Below are positions 36,785 through 48,200 of a stretch of 64,000 bases of DNA, one piece after another. Source of the DNA: Berberis thunbergii. Its lineage: Eukaryota > Streptophyta > Magnoliopsida > Ranunculales > Berberidaceae. The first letter of the stretch is position 1. Each line of letters begins with the position of its first letter. The stretch is from contig QNQO01001827.1 in the NCBI GenBank assembly GCA_003290165.1, positions 62,001 through 126,000 on the forward strand, in the 5' to 3' direction. The position numbers and the translations under genes are program-made. The notes beneath the pieces are model-generated. The model worked only from the letters and a program-made list of their open reading frames with translations, ran no database searches and was not told where the DNA came from.

Positions 36785-37505
36785 GCAGTGTTTTACTATT
36801 TATTACTGACTGAAGCAAAGTTAAATCAAAATCATCAGAGACAAAATATGGTTAGGATTGAAAGTTGAATTTTGAGGATTGAGATTCATTTCCTTATGAT
36901 GACATATTTGTAAATTTAAAATAGGTAGAAAGGCAAAAATAATGAAAAAAATTTATAGAATGTACAAGTGGCAGAGAGAAAATATTGTGTTTTTTTTAGC
37001 AAAATGAAAATTTATCATAAATAACTACATCGCTGTCGAATTTTGGTAAACTTAGTATCGTTGAAATGCATTTTTGAAGATATTTCCAACAAAATCATTA
37101 ATCAATACAAGTGTTAAAATTTTATAAATATATATTTTATAATTAAGAAAACATATAACGTACTTCATGTCTTTGATATTTTCAAAGCAATGAGACGGAT
37201 TGATCATATCAGAAAAATGAGTTGGGCATTTTAATGCACATTTAAACAAAAACGCTAAATTTCATGTTTTGGTGAATTCAAAAATTGGGGGAGAACTTAT
37301 TCTAAACGTTCAAATTTTTGCCCCGACTGGTTCAATTTTGACCGAGTATAATTTTAAAATTTATAACATATATTTTTACCTTATAATAGACTTACATTTC
37401 AATACTTATTCACAATGAAAAACGGATAGTGATGATGTTCAGTACAAAATATTTAGCAAAAATAAAATCATGTGAAATGCCAACGACACGGACATACTAT
37501 AGTTT
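36785..37505 (+). repeat. Dispersed A+T-rich repeat B, copy 2 (upstream of HHL1)
   Basis: Colinear with 23345-24092. It starts about 160 bp upstream of the HHL1 start codon, so it borders or forms part of the HHL1 promoter. No coding content. Confidence 0.75.
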
Positions 37506-37509
37506 ATGT

Positions 37510-38508
37510 ACATTTTAACTAATTATAACCTTAATTTAATATTAAATTTTTACATTACGAGTTTTATGGTATTGTTTATGTAATATGCAAGGATGCACAG
37601 ACTCTTCGAAAAACTTGCACGCTTTCAACACGCGTTAGACATCTGGTCAACATGTCGGCAAATGTTAGACACATATTCAAAGTGGTCAACATGTCTGACA
37701 CACCTTTGATATACCTGAAACTTGGTCCGGACATAGTCAAGATTCGGCAACCGACTTCATTTTATTTTTTATTTTAGATGTGTGCAAGTAATCACTGAAT
37801 TTAACGGTTATTGATCCATCTAAAGTGAATGACAATTTCAATTGAGATTCAAGATAAATAGGACAAAGTGTCACTAAAGCATAGAAATAGTATATGCTTA
37901 TTCTTAATCTTTGTTTTTTTTTTCTTCTATCACTTGCTTATTCTCTCATTTATTTTTTCTATCCTATATTTTTTTCTACTTTATTTTTTTTATTCCAACA
38001 GAATATCATTTTTTTCTCTACCTTTGCACATCTTTTTTTCGATTTTTTTTCTCCTTGCAACAAAGATGAAGACACTTTAAGAATGCACTTAATTAAATTA
38101 TTGTTTATGCTTGTACGACTTATTAAAAAAATAGTATGATGTGTTGATTTTGAGAAATTATCGAGTCGGCGTGTCAATATCCGTATGTGTGTCCATGCAT
38201 CCATGATAATTTAATTATTTTGATAACTTCAAAATTACAACTAAAACTTATACATTTGTTTTTAATGTAAAACAAATATTTCTTAAAATCAACTTACCGA
38301 AATTACAAAGTATTTTTTAAAAACGAAATCGCTATCCTTGGCACACACCGAAATTCATTTTTTAGTACACCCCATCAGCTCATTTTCAATAAGAACACCC
38401 CACGCTACAAAAACACTCTTCTTCTTCTTCTTCCCTCCCACTACTCAGTCTCTCCTTGATCAAGAGTGGTTTGGCTCTCTCTCTCTCTGTGAGAGAACTT
38501 GGTTTTCA
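37510..38508. other. Spacer between divergent HHL1 and DUF971 genes
   Basis: A+T-rich. 38331-38340 carries a decayed right end of the CAAGGATTGTGATTTC family (ATCGCTATCCTTG). A (CT)n run at 38476-38488 lies just before the DUF971 gene start and may be in its 5' UTR. Confidence 0.5.
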
Positions 38509-41500
38509 ATGCATGCACTGCAAAAAGCGGTTCGAAGGATCCACAGCAGTGTACAACCTCCGCGGCTAGTCAAATTCTCTCTCCACCCACCTAAGAGTGT
38601 AAGATTTCTGCATTTGTTTTCCTATCTTATTTACTTGAAGAAATTATGAAATTTTGAATACCCATTTCAGGATACTCTAAATAATTGAAAATTGAATAAA
38701 CCCAATCTCCAAAGATGTGAAATTTATTGAGGATTAGTGAAATGTTTTAGTCTTTCAATCTTCTAGGTTTGATGAAAAGTATTTGGATGTAATTGGGTTT
38801 TTTAGGTTTTGTTGAGTGATGGTTATTTATTTATTTTTATTTAGTATTGATTCCTGATAACAATAACAAGAATGAAAGAAAGAATGACCTAACAAAATTA
38901 TGAGAGCAAGAGAAACAAACCTACACAATTGTGTGGTCTTAGACACTAATTTTGCGAGCGCGAAACCTGAATTAATGCCTTTCCTAAAAACAATCATACA
39001 TCCAAATTTGGATAAATGCGCGTAAACTATGAGACTAATTGTCTACTATACTCTAACCATAGGTCTCTGGGTAATCTGGATCCTAATTATCCCACAAACC
39101 TCACACAAATTACCCTTCAACCAATATTAATCCTTGTTCAAAATGATGGTAAAGTTTTTGCTATGAATGGTAGGTTCCTCAAATCTCAATTTTCTTGAGA
39201 TACTCACTTCCTCAGGTTCAATATTTTGCAAAGATGTTGAATTTGCTCATATCCTGATTGCTTCAAAAACCATAGGTTGCTCCAATCATATCTCGTTCTA
39301 CTCGGCAGTGTTTCCAAATTTGGATGTCAGCAACATAATGTGTTATTTATCTGGATGCAATCACACGTATATTACTTAGTTGTTTCTTTGTTGTGTCTTC
39401 AGTGAATATAATCTAGACTCTCGACATTTTACTTATTGCTCTCTGCTTGTATTCAATGTCTTTGATACATAACGAAAGAAAATTACTTTTCGTGATACAA
39501 CCCTGACATTAGTAAGTTCTGTTAATTTTATTTTAAGAATCACATTAATTAGATTTCTTAAATCAATATTGTCTGCTTGTTTCAGGTGGAGGTGCAATAT
39601 GCAGATGGTAGTATCTTCAGTTTGTCAGCTGAATTTCTTCGTGTAAATAGCCCTGCGGCTGACAGCAAGATTAGGTCAATAGGTGGTGAAAAGGTAATGA
39701 TGAGGTCATTATATTATATTCTAGTGTGCTTCCCACATCATTTCTTTTCTATAATCCCTTGATGTGGATTCCCAGCATAAGGTGAACACAAGCTGTTGGC
39801 TTAGATAGACAGACAACAATGCCCTACAAATACTGACATTATTAAAATTTCTTATTTTAGAGCATCTCCAATAGGCATACCTTAAAGAACATCTCCAAAA
39901 GGCATTCATTTGCCTCTACCAATGACTATCAAAGTTAGTTTACCAAAGATGGAGGGCAAAACTCACTCAATACCCAATAAGCATTTATTCTCTTAAAGAT
40001 AAAGTTGTTGAACAGTAGAGGCATTCACGCATTCACTGAGGCAAACCCTCGGTAGTCATCGTAGAGTGTAAGAGCGCGGAATAGTTTTTGGAGAATATAT
40101 GTGTTTGTGTGTATTTAAAAGGGCGGCGAAGGATATTTTTTCTAGTTTTATACTTATAAATTATAAAATATTTTTTCTTATTTCTCTGCTTTTATTTTAT
40201 TCATGTGGGACACAAAGATATTAAAATAATAGAAATAATTTGTATAGAAACTTTCCATAGTTTCTTTGGTATGCCTATGGGGTTGCCATTTTTTGGTAGA
40301 GCTCTACCCACATGCCATATCGGAAAAAATAATATAAATAATAGTTTAACGATCTTTTTTTCCTATTTTCTTTGGTATGTCTATTTCTAAGAGCATCTCC
40401 AATTGACATGCCTTCATCAAGGTTGCTAAACTATTGTTCATAAAATATTTTTTTCATATGTGGCATGTTGATAAGGGTTTACCAAAAAAATGGCAACCAC
40501 AATAGGCATACCAGAAAAAGTTATAGAATGTTGCTTTAGCATTTTTTTCTTATTATTCTATTATCTTCTTAGGACCACGTGATATGTAAAATAGAATAAA
40601 AAATTTATCATAATAAGTTTAAAATTAGGAATAAAAATATATTTTTGGCCTTTTTTTAAACAGTCTATTCTCCCACAAACCATTTCAGACTTAGGGGCTC
40701 TACGTAGGGTTTGCGCCAGTGAATGCTTGCTTTAATCCGCAAGCCTATGCGTTTGAAAAAAAATGCTTATTGCTTGAGTTTTGTAAATAGGTCTCTCGGT
40801 AAACCCAAATAAATGTTTATGAGTTATTTACCTTTTAGCCCCCACTAGTTTAGGCAAAACCTAGATGGGTGCCATTTGTTTTTTTAATTTCGTCTTAACA
40901 CCCATTTTGTGTATTGACTATTAAGTTAATGGGTTTGACTACCGGAAAACATGATAATTTTTGAAATGTCTGAGATACCCTCACGTGATTGGTACCAAAC
41001 AGTAATTTTGACACGTGATTGGTACCAAACAGTAATTGCTAAATACTGTGGGTGCCAAATAGGAAAATTTGGCTTCTAAACATGGCTATTAAGTTGATTC
41101 TCTTTCTGGTTCATAGTGTTCTCATATGCAACACAAGTGTAAGAAATCCCTTGAGTAAGGGTGGATATGAAGAGGAGAAGATGTTCCAATACAATGGTGG
41201 TGACTTTGGAGGTAGAGGCAGTGGTGGCTTTGGTGGCGGTGCTGGCGGTGGACTAGGAAGTGGGGAAGGATTCAGTAGTAATGGTGGAGGATTCAGAATT
41301 GATGATGGAGGGAGTTTTGGGGGAGGAATAGATGGTGGTTCTAGATTTGGTGGTGGAGGGTTTGGTGGCGGAGGCAGTGGTGGATATGCAGGTGGAGCTG
41401 GGGAAGGGTTTTAAGCTATTATTTATGCATTTCTCCTCTCCCCGCAACCGCCAGTCGTCCCCAACCCATTACCATCCACCTGTAAGTGAAAGTCAAATCT

Positions 41501-44309
41501 CTCGTTTTGTTGTGCACATAACAACAACCCACCACCATCACCTAATCTCTTTCTCATTTGCTTATCTCCCAAAAATACAACGGCATTATTTCAATCTCCA
41601 CACCAACAAAATCAAATCTCCAGTTCTTCACTATTGTACTTGAGAGCTGTGAAGAAAAAAGTAGCAACAAGGAAAATGATGCTTGCCCTCCTCTGCTATC
41701 AAATTGCCATTTCATCTCAGCTCAAGATGATTAGGGAGCGAATTAAGATTTTTCTCCTCCTTTAAAAGCCCCCACCCTTAAATCCGCATATTTATTTCTC
41801 TCCCATTATCGATGGGTGGTGGTTGTGTGTTGAGTTAGAGTAGAGGAAGAAGAGGGGATGAGTTTGAAGTTCGTTGTCGTCTTTGGCTGAGATTGGGGTA
41901 GATGGGGTAAGGCGTTGGTTCAATTGCATACAGTGGGAGTTTTACAAATTATGAGGTATTTGTTGCATGGAGAAGAAGAGTGAAGGCGGTGGTGGTGGCA
42001 GGGTGATGGGTGTGGTGTCTGTGCAGAGAAGAAGAAGAAGATAGGGAGTTTGGATGTTACCTTTTGTGCTGATAGTTCAGGCTGGTGAAGGTGGATTTGC
42101 TGAAAAGAAAAAAATGGTGGTGACCTTCATCAACAAAGAGGAGTTTGAGGAGGAGGATAGTGGTGGTCAGTGTACTCTCACTACTTTTTTTTTTTTTCCT
42201 GCTATATTAAGTTCTTTTAGCTCTAACGGAGGAAAAACGACACCACATAACCATGTGATTTCACCTCCTCAGATTCCTCTATTTTTTCCATTAAAGCAAA
42301 GAAATTCATTGATATCACCATCAAGGAAAATAAGAATGCAGAAGACCTCAACAGTAATACATTCATTTTGCAAAAAAGAAAAGGGTGGTGGTGGCCTTCA
42401 TCGACTTCGTAATCGGCTTAGATTGCTATAAAGAAATTCACCAAGATGGTTTGGCCCGATCCCAATCAATTTGCTGTAATTCCTCTTAATTTACTGAATT
42501 CCGCTTTACAAAGGAGGCAGTGGTGGCTTTAGGAGGAGGCGTTGTTGGTGGACTGGGCAAAAGTGGAGGATGGGGATTTGGAGGTGTTGGGGGTGGTGTA
42601 GGTAGTGGTTCCAGAATTGGTGAAGGAGCTAGTGGTGGAGTTGGTAGTAACGCAGGACTTGGAGGTGACGGCGGTGTTGGGGGTGGTGGTAGAGGAGGTG
42701 GACTAGGTGGTGGATCTGGAGGTGGTTTCAGAGGTGGAGCTGTTGGAGTTGGAGGTGGTCTGCCTTTTAAAACTTTTCAATTTTAACAAATTTTACAGTT
42801 TGGCACCCACAATATTCTAGCAATTACTGTTTGGTACCCATCATGTGAGAGTATTTCAGACATTTCAAAAATTGTAATGTTTTTCGATAGTCATACCCAT
42901 TGACTTAATAGTCATTACACAAAAATGGGTGTTAGACGGAATTTCAAGAATAAATGCACACATCTAAGGTTTCACCAAAACTGATGGGGGCTAAAAGATA
43001 AATAACCCAATGTTTATTGAAGCTGCTCTAAGAGGCCCTACCAAGGGTTGCTTGACCAAGATAGACCTCAAACTCACCCAATAGGTGTATCATTTGGCCA
43101 AAATGGTTTGCCCAAAACATAACCCTTGTGCAAGGCTTGCTCACTTCGCAAACCCTCCAAACGGGTTGTTTGAGCTCATATGTGCTCTTTGTAATAGCGC
43201 GAATTGGTTTTTGAAAGATTGAAAAGGGCAAAATAATATATTTTTATTCCTAACTTTATACTAAAAAAAAACTTATTTTACTATTTTTGTTTGTATCAGG
43301 TGAGTCAAGTAGATAATAGAATAACAAGAAAATTTTCTATAGCACTTTCTTTGGTATGCCGATGGGAGGTACCATTTTCTGCTAAACCTTTAGCAAGCTG
43401 CCTGGGAAAAAATTTAGTCTGTAAACCTTTTTGGAGAAATGTCTATTGGGAGTCCTTCTACTACAGTCTCTGGTATGTTGTGCCTGGTTTATGCCTATGC
43501 CTAGATGGTGCTATGCACCTGTTTTTGCTGATGTGACATTTAAAATTTGTTTGGAGAGAGGACCTCCTAAACATGCCTTCAAACGGGGATGGGATGATGG
43601 GTTTGGCCGTCGATAAGATGATGGGATGGGATGATGAGATTTAAAATTTGTTTTGATGGATGGGATGATGGGTTTGTCCATCGATGAGAAGTAGTTTTGA
43701 TGGATGGAATGATGGGTTTAGCAAAATAGATATTAAGTGTCACATCAGCAAAACTGGTGCATGGCACCATCCAGGCACAAAAGACGACCAGGCACTATAA
43801 TAAATCTGGTTGTTTTGATGCTCTTATGCACAAAGGACCAGGCACAAAAGACCACATATAAATATGGTTGTTTTGATGCACAAAAGACCAGCCACTGTAG
43901 TTTTGATGCTCTTAGTTGTAATAAATCTGGTTGTTCTTGCTGCTATTGCAAATTATATCATTGAGATCCTGACAGTATCCTTGTTCTAGCGCAGGTCATA
44001 TATGGGCGAAGCCATGTTGGTATCATGTCTGCCGAACCCATAGGAAACTATGGAATAAGGTAAATTTTGAAATAACCTTTGATTTTGTTGTTCTCACAAA
44101 GCAGCAATTTTTCTTGTTCCACCCTCTTGACTGAGGTATTGAGATTGTTGGACTTGTGCAGGATAATTTTCGATGATTTGCATAAAACTGGGATCTATAC
44201 ATGGGATTATTTCTATCATCTTGGAAGCAACAAGTTTGCTCTTATGAGGAACTATATCAAGACCTTAAGGAAGCATGGACTTAGCCGAGATCCCCAGAGA
44301 AGAAAATGA
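38509..44309 (+). CDS. DUF971 / GBBH-like N-domain protein
   Basis: Four exons, 38509-38598, 39586-39693, 43995-44059 and 44162-44309, give 136 aa with matching phases. The first 30 residues (MHALQKAVRRIHSSVQPPRL) are basic and lack acidic residues, like a mitochondrial presequence. The rest is a complete DUF971 domain: VEVQYADGSIFSLSAEFLR, IRSIGGEKVIYGR, GIMSAEPIGNYGIR, FDDLHKTGIYTWDYFYHLG. This domain also forms the N-terminal part of gamma-butyrobetaine hydroxylase, and in bacteria it is found near iron-sulfur assembly genes. The plant protein's role is not known to me. Intron 2 is 4.3 kb and contains a Pack-MULE-like element and several nested MITEs. Confidence 0.9.
39859..40820. repeat. 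Nested GAGCATCTCCAA-type MITE copies
   Basis: GAGCATCTCCAATAGGCAT occurs at about 39863 and a close variant GAGCATCTCCAATTGACAT at about 40392. Related inverted pieces lie beyond the Pack-MULE (for example near 43430). This terminal motif is common in small plant DNA transposons. The elements are decayed and overlapping, and I could not resolve their borders. Confidence 0.45.
41082..41414 (+). CDS. Glycine-rich protein with signal peptide, inside Pack-MULE
   Basis: A 110-aa open frame starting MAIKLILFLVHSVLICNTSV, a probable signal peptide. It is followed by NPLSKGGYEEEKMF and then GGFGGGAGGGLGSGEGF-type repeats. It resembles small plant glycine-rich cell-wall proteins. The start ATG lies about 14 bases inside the inner edge of the left inverted arm, so the arm could act as its promoter. 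It may be only the first part of a longer captured gene whose second part lies at 42511-42786. Expression is unknown. Confidence 0.6.
   Translation: MAIKLILFLVHSVLICNTSVRNPLSKGGYEEEKMFQYNGGDFGGRGSGGFGGGAGGGLGSGEGFSSNGGGFRIDDGGSFGGGIDGGSRFGGGGFGGGGSGGYAGGAGEGF
42511..42786 (+). pseudogene. Second glycine-rich coding block in Pack-MULE
   Basis: An open frame of GGGVGSGSRIGEG and GGGRGGGLGGGSGGG repeats with no usable ATG, ending at the inner edge of the right inverted arm. It is probably the 3' part of the captured glycine-rich gene, separated from 41082-41414 by about 1.1 kb of non-glycine-rich sequence, which could be an intron or a later insertion. Confidence 0.55.
43470..43920. repeat. Imperfect inverted repeat with short tandem array
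   Basis: The arms at about 43490-43545 (GATGGTGCTATGCACCTG then GCTGATGTGACATTTA) and 43736-43790 (TAAGTGTCACATCAGC then GGTGCATGGCACCATCCAGG) are inverted copies. The centre (about 43585-43720) holds tandem GGGATGATGGGTTT-type repeats. Likely a foldback MITE. Confidence 0.6.
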
Positions 44310-45257
44310 TGGAGAAGATACTTGCAGTATAACATACAAAATGGAAATGGGTTGAAGTCCGAACAGAAATTTATCAGACTTCAAGTGCACAATTTGAAAA
44401 TTGTTTCACTTCAACCTTTTGTCAGTTTGAAAATTGTACCATTTCCACCAAGTCATATACAACAGACATTTATCAATCGGATTATAAAGTGGGGATTTTG
44501 TCAGTTGAAGTAGTGATCACCATTTTTTTCAGCAAGTGTTGCCTTAAAGTATCATTACTTCACCGCATGTTATGTGCTCGGCTACACCCTTTCTAGTGTG
44601 CAATGTGCTCACTGTCAACAAGATTAATTTCATTTTCATGATGTTCTTATATTTACTAACGATCCTTGTGATGTTTTTATATTTGCTGATGGCATTAGAT
44701 AGTTATATACTGCAATCACTAGAAGAACTGTTTCGAGGTTTTCCTTTCATTGATGAGGTGATTTTTTTCTTAGAACTTGGGTGCACCCAATCATGAAATT
44801 GGAATCTGGTTGCAACCAAATTGAAAAATGCCCCAAAAGTGGGAAATTCATTATCATCCTAACAAAGAAATTACAGTTCATTAATCAACCAAAAACATGA
44901 AGTTGATACATTACATCTAATCTTCAAAAAACTGAATCATCGAATGCACTAAATAATAAAAAAAACTCATTTGGATTGCACATCAAAGAAATAAATACAA
45001 GAAAAATGCCATCGCAGGGTCCCAATAGAAAATGTATTTCATAAGCATGTTGACCGCCCATAAATGAAAAGATTAAATAGTTCATCAGTTACTCGTAAGC
45101 TTTGTAAACAAACAATTAACCAACATTGCTCAACTCTGCCTCAGAACTTACATGAGATTACGACACAATCAGTGGTTCTAGATCTAACACATCTCAAGAG
45201 GATTTGCTTGGGTAACATAGATTGCATCAGCATTTCTCGCCCTGAAGCTCTGGAAAC
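44310..45257. other. Spacer between convergent DUF971 and RPN7 3' ends
   Basis: Contains the 3' UTRs of both genes. No additional gene recognised. Confidence 0.5.
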
Positions 45258-48200
45258 TTACAGATCTATCACACGGGAAAGCTTCTGGATCCTGTTCAAC
45301 AAAAAATCTCCTTGTTTGATGGTTGATTGATAAAGAGCATTCTTTGCATCAGGCCTATTTGTTTCTAGGACTCCAGCAACTTTGTCAATCTTGCAATGAA
45401 GTTTCCCGGCTGCTATAAAACGAGATAGTTCCCTGAAAACAATAAATTTAGAAAACACTAATGTCTTACAACCAAAGTTAGACTTAGTCCAAAACACTAA
45501 GTACCAGGGTAAACACTACCTAAAAATAAAACTGACCACATTGATGATGAACCACGATTTGATGCCAAAGAGAGATACTTACATATCAATGAAATCAACT
45601 GTTACTCCAAATGCATTTGCCATTGCTTCCATTGTGACGCTCTTATATGACTCCAAAAACTGGGAGTAGACCACTGTGCGAACTTCCCTCATGTAATACC
45701 GGAAATGAGGATGGAGGTAGCGGTCTAACTTTATCTGACTTGTCAAACCAGCTACAACGAAACAGAGAATCAGCACACGGTTAATATATAAACATGCAAA
45801 ACAAATTCGCACATCACTTTATAATGCAATAACTGCGAAGGTAGAGAGCAAGGTATGAGAGAGATTTAGACCATCACACACACACACACACAAACAATTT
45901 GTAGTTATAGCCAAGTTACTAGATAGCTATTGCAGCTTAGAAATGTTAAAAAGTAAGACACTTTTTATGACACCTAATTTAACAAACATTAAACTCATCA
46001 AGGGTGGGAATAAGTGACCCGACAAGATAACCCGACCCACTAATTAGCAGGTTTAGGAAAATGTGACATGATTGTTATTTGTGTCAACCCAACCCATGAA
46101 ATTAGCGAGCCATGTTTGGATTTGACACGGAACGCTGCTCAGCTAATCATGTAAAGGTTGACCGGTCTGACCCATTTGTTTATAATAATTTAATATTATT
46201 TATTATTCCAAATTTCTCTCTAAATTCTAAGTTAATTAATTAATGATAAACATCAGACATAATCATAAGTCAAACGGGTCAAGCATGCAAATCGCGTTGA
46301 TGACTCATTATGACCTGAGAAGCTAACCGTGTCATAATTGGTCTTGTCGAGGTTGACCCATCTCAGGATTAGTTGTGTTTGGGTTTCAGCTTTTTTACAC
46401 GTTTAGTAAATGAGTCAGGTTTGGGTTTGGGGTTTTGACACGGGATAGTGACATGACACGACCAATGACCAATTGCCGTCCCATCAAGTATGGTGTGCAT
46501 GATTTTCCAATCAAGCAACAGTGATTTCCTTTAAGGTGCCAAACTTCTCAGGGGAAACCACAAATAATTTTCATTCTAGATATAAATAAATAAAATAACC
46601 ATTTTTAAGTGGCAGGCAAACTTGTAATAGACAAGATCGCGACTGGATGAATAACAAATCACGCTTTGAGGAGTGGAGGCTTTCTATAATGATACAGTTG
46701 GAAAACAAGAATCTTTAAATATTGAGCCAACATAGGGGACAAGATAGGTAGAACCAGCTCCCGTCCGATTGGCCTTTTCAGTTAGGAAATTTAGACAAGG
46801 CTCAAGTGCTTTCTCATTATTATTTGATGTGCAACTTCTAGGAAGCTATATAAACAGGTAGAGCTTGATCCTGAGTGTAAAAAATCAGACCAGAGAGATA
46901 GATATAAATATCTTTAGAGAGACTTGCGCTCATGATAGAGCACTGTTGGTCTTTTCCTCCAAGAATAAACTTCAAGGCATAATAATCTACTACCATTTAG
47001 CAAACAGGTCAGGGTCCAATAAGAATAATTTTGCCTTCAAGATAAATCTACCTTACCCACAATCTTTAAAATAACAAATTATTTCAACTCTATTTCAGCA
47101 ATTGGGCATTTCCCTGTCTTCCTTGGTAAATACACTTGATTCTTTTTGTTTGAACTTCACAATGTACGACAAATTCAATTAGAAATTCACTGCTTTTAGT
47201 TAGAGCAAATATTAGTGTTCTCTAACATAGACCTAACACCTAAGCAACCTTCATCTTAAATTTTTATTTTAATACAAATTATTTTTATTTCTCCAACCAT
47301 CATATTACTCTCAAATCAAATTTTTAACATTTATCTATGTTGTGTGCAAAGCTAATTATGCTTTATTGTTTATCATACACATTATTTTTTATAGTTCGAA
47401 TGGATTGGTTTAATTTTATTTACTTGAAGAAATTTAATCACTTTTAAAATGTATACGATGTACTGATAGAGAATAAATTTTAACCTTCAAAACTCAAATA
47501 AGTCACAAGCTTGCAAGTAATTAATGCAAGCGTGCAAGAGTGTGTGCATTGCCTCCAGCTGCCAATGTTTTGCTTCTGCTAACATCTAATTTTGAATTCT
47601 AAACACCAACGATGAATAAAGAGAATTGGCAAGATAAATAAGATTATGCTACATACCAAATGCAGAGAAGAATGATTTGTACTGGCATCCGTATAAAGAG
47701 TTTAGGAACTCAGAAAGATGAGGGATTTTGCCAAGCACTGTAAGGATCTCAGGAGCATCCACCACCTGCCATTTATAGAAGTTACAGCATTAGTACCAAG
47801 GATGAGCACGAGGAGCAAGGCCTAGGTAATAAAAAAAAAAGTGAATACCTTTTGTTTAAGTGAAACTCTGTCCAAAGATATAATGCTTGTAAGGACAGTG
47901 TAGAATATGAAAGTATCGTATGGGAAAAGCTCATAAGTAGTGAAGGTCGAAATCGAATCTAGGAAAAGATCGGCTGCTTTCTTAAAGTTTCTAGTAGACA
48001 TGCAGTACAAGCCTTCATAAACCTTCAAACGGTTCTTCCTCTCCCAATCACCACCCTCCTCAAACAAGCTGCCATCAAGAGCAAGATCAAACATAAATAT
48101 TTGATGCTTGGATGCAAACATGAGTGTAATTCATAGACAAAAATCAATTATTATCTCTTACTTTTTAGCTTTGTCAATGCTTTTGGAGATGAGATCAAAG

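Larger units (their letters stand above)
40821..43008 (+). mobile_element. Pack-MULE-like element carrying glycine-rich-protein sequence
   Basis: 2,188 bp inside DUF971 intron 2, bounded by the perfect 9-bp direct repeat AATGTTTAT (40812-40820 and 43009-43017). The ends are long inverted repeats of about 220 bp (GAGTTATTTACCTTTTAGCC at the left; GGGTTATTTATCTTTTAGCC inverted at the right). The left arm has an extra 30-bp internal duplication around 40982-41040. Between the arms is glycine-rich coding sequence (41082-41414 and about 42511-42786). There is no transposase. Long inverted ends, a 9-bp duplication and captured host coding sequence are the definition of a Pack-MULE. Confidence 0.82.

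Noticed and set aside
37588..38340. A fourth complete CAAGGATTGTGATTTC-type MITE starting at CAAGGATGCACAG
   Set aside because: Only the right end is convincing; the supposed left end matches seven bases and the flanks do not repeat.
45876..45894. Functional role for the (CA)n run in RPN7 intron 6
   Set aside because: A short simple repeat without further signal.
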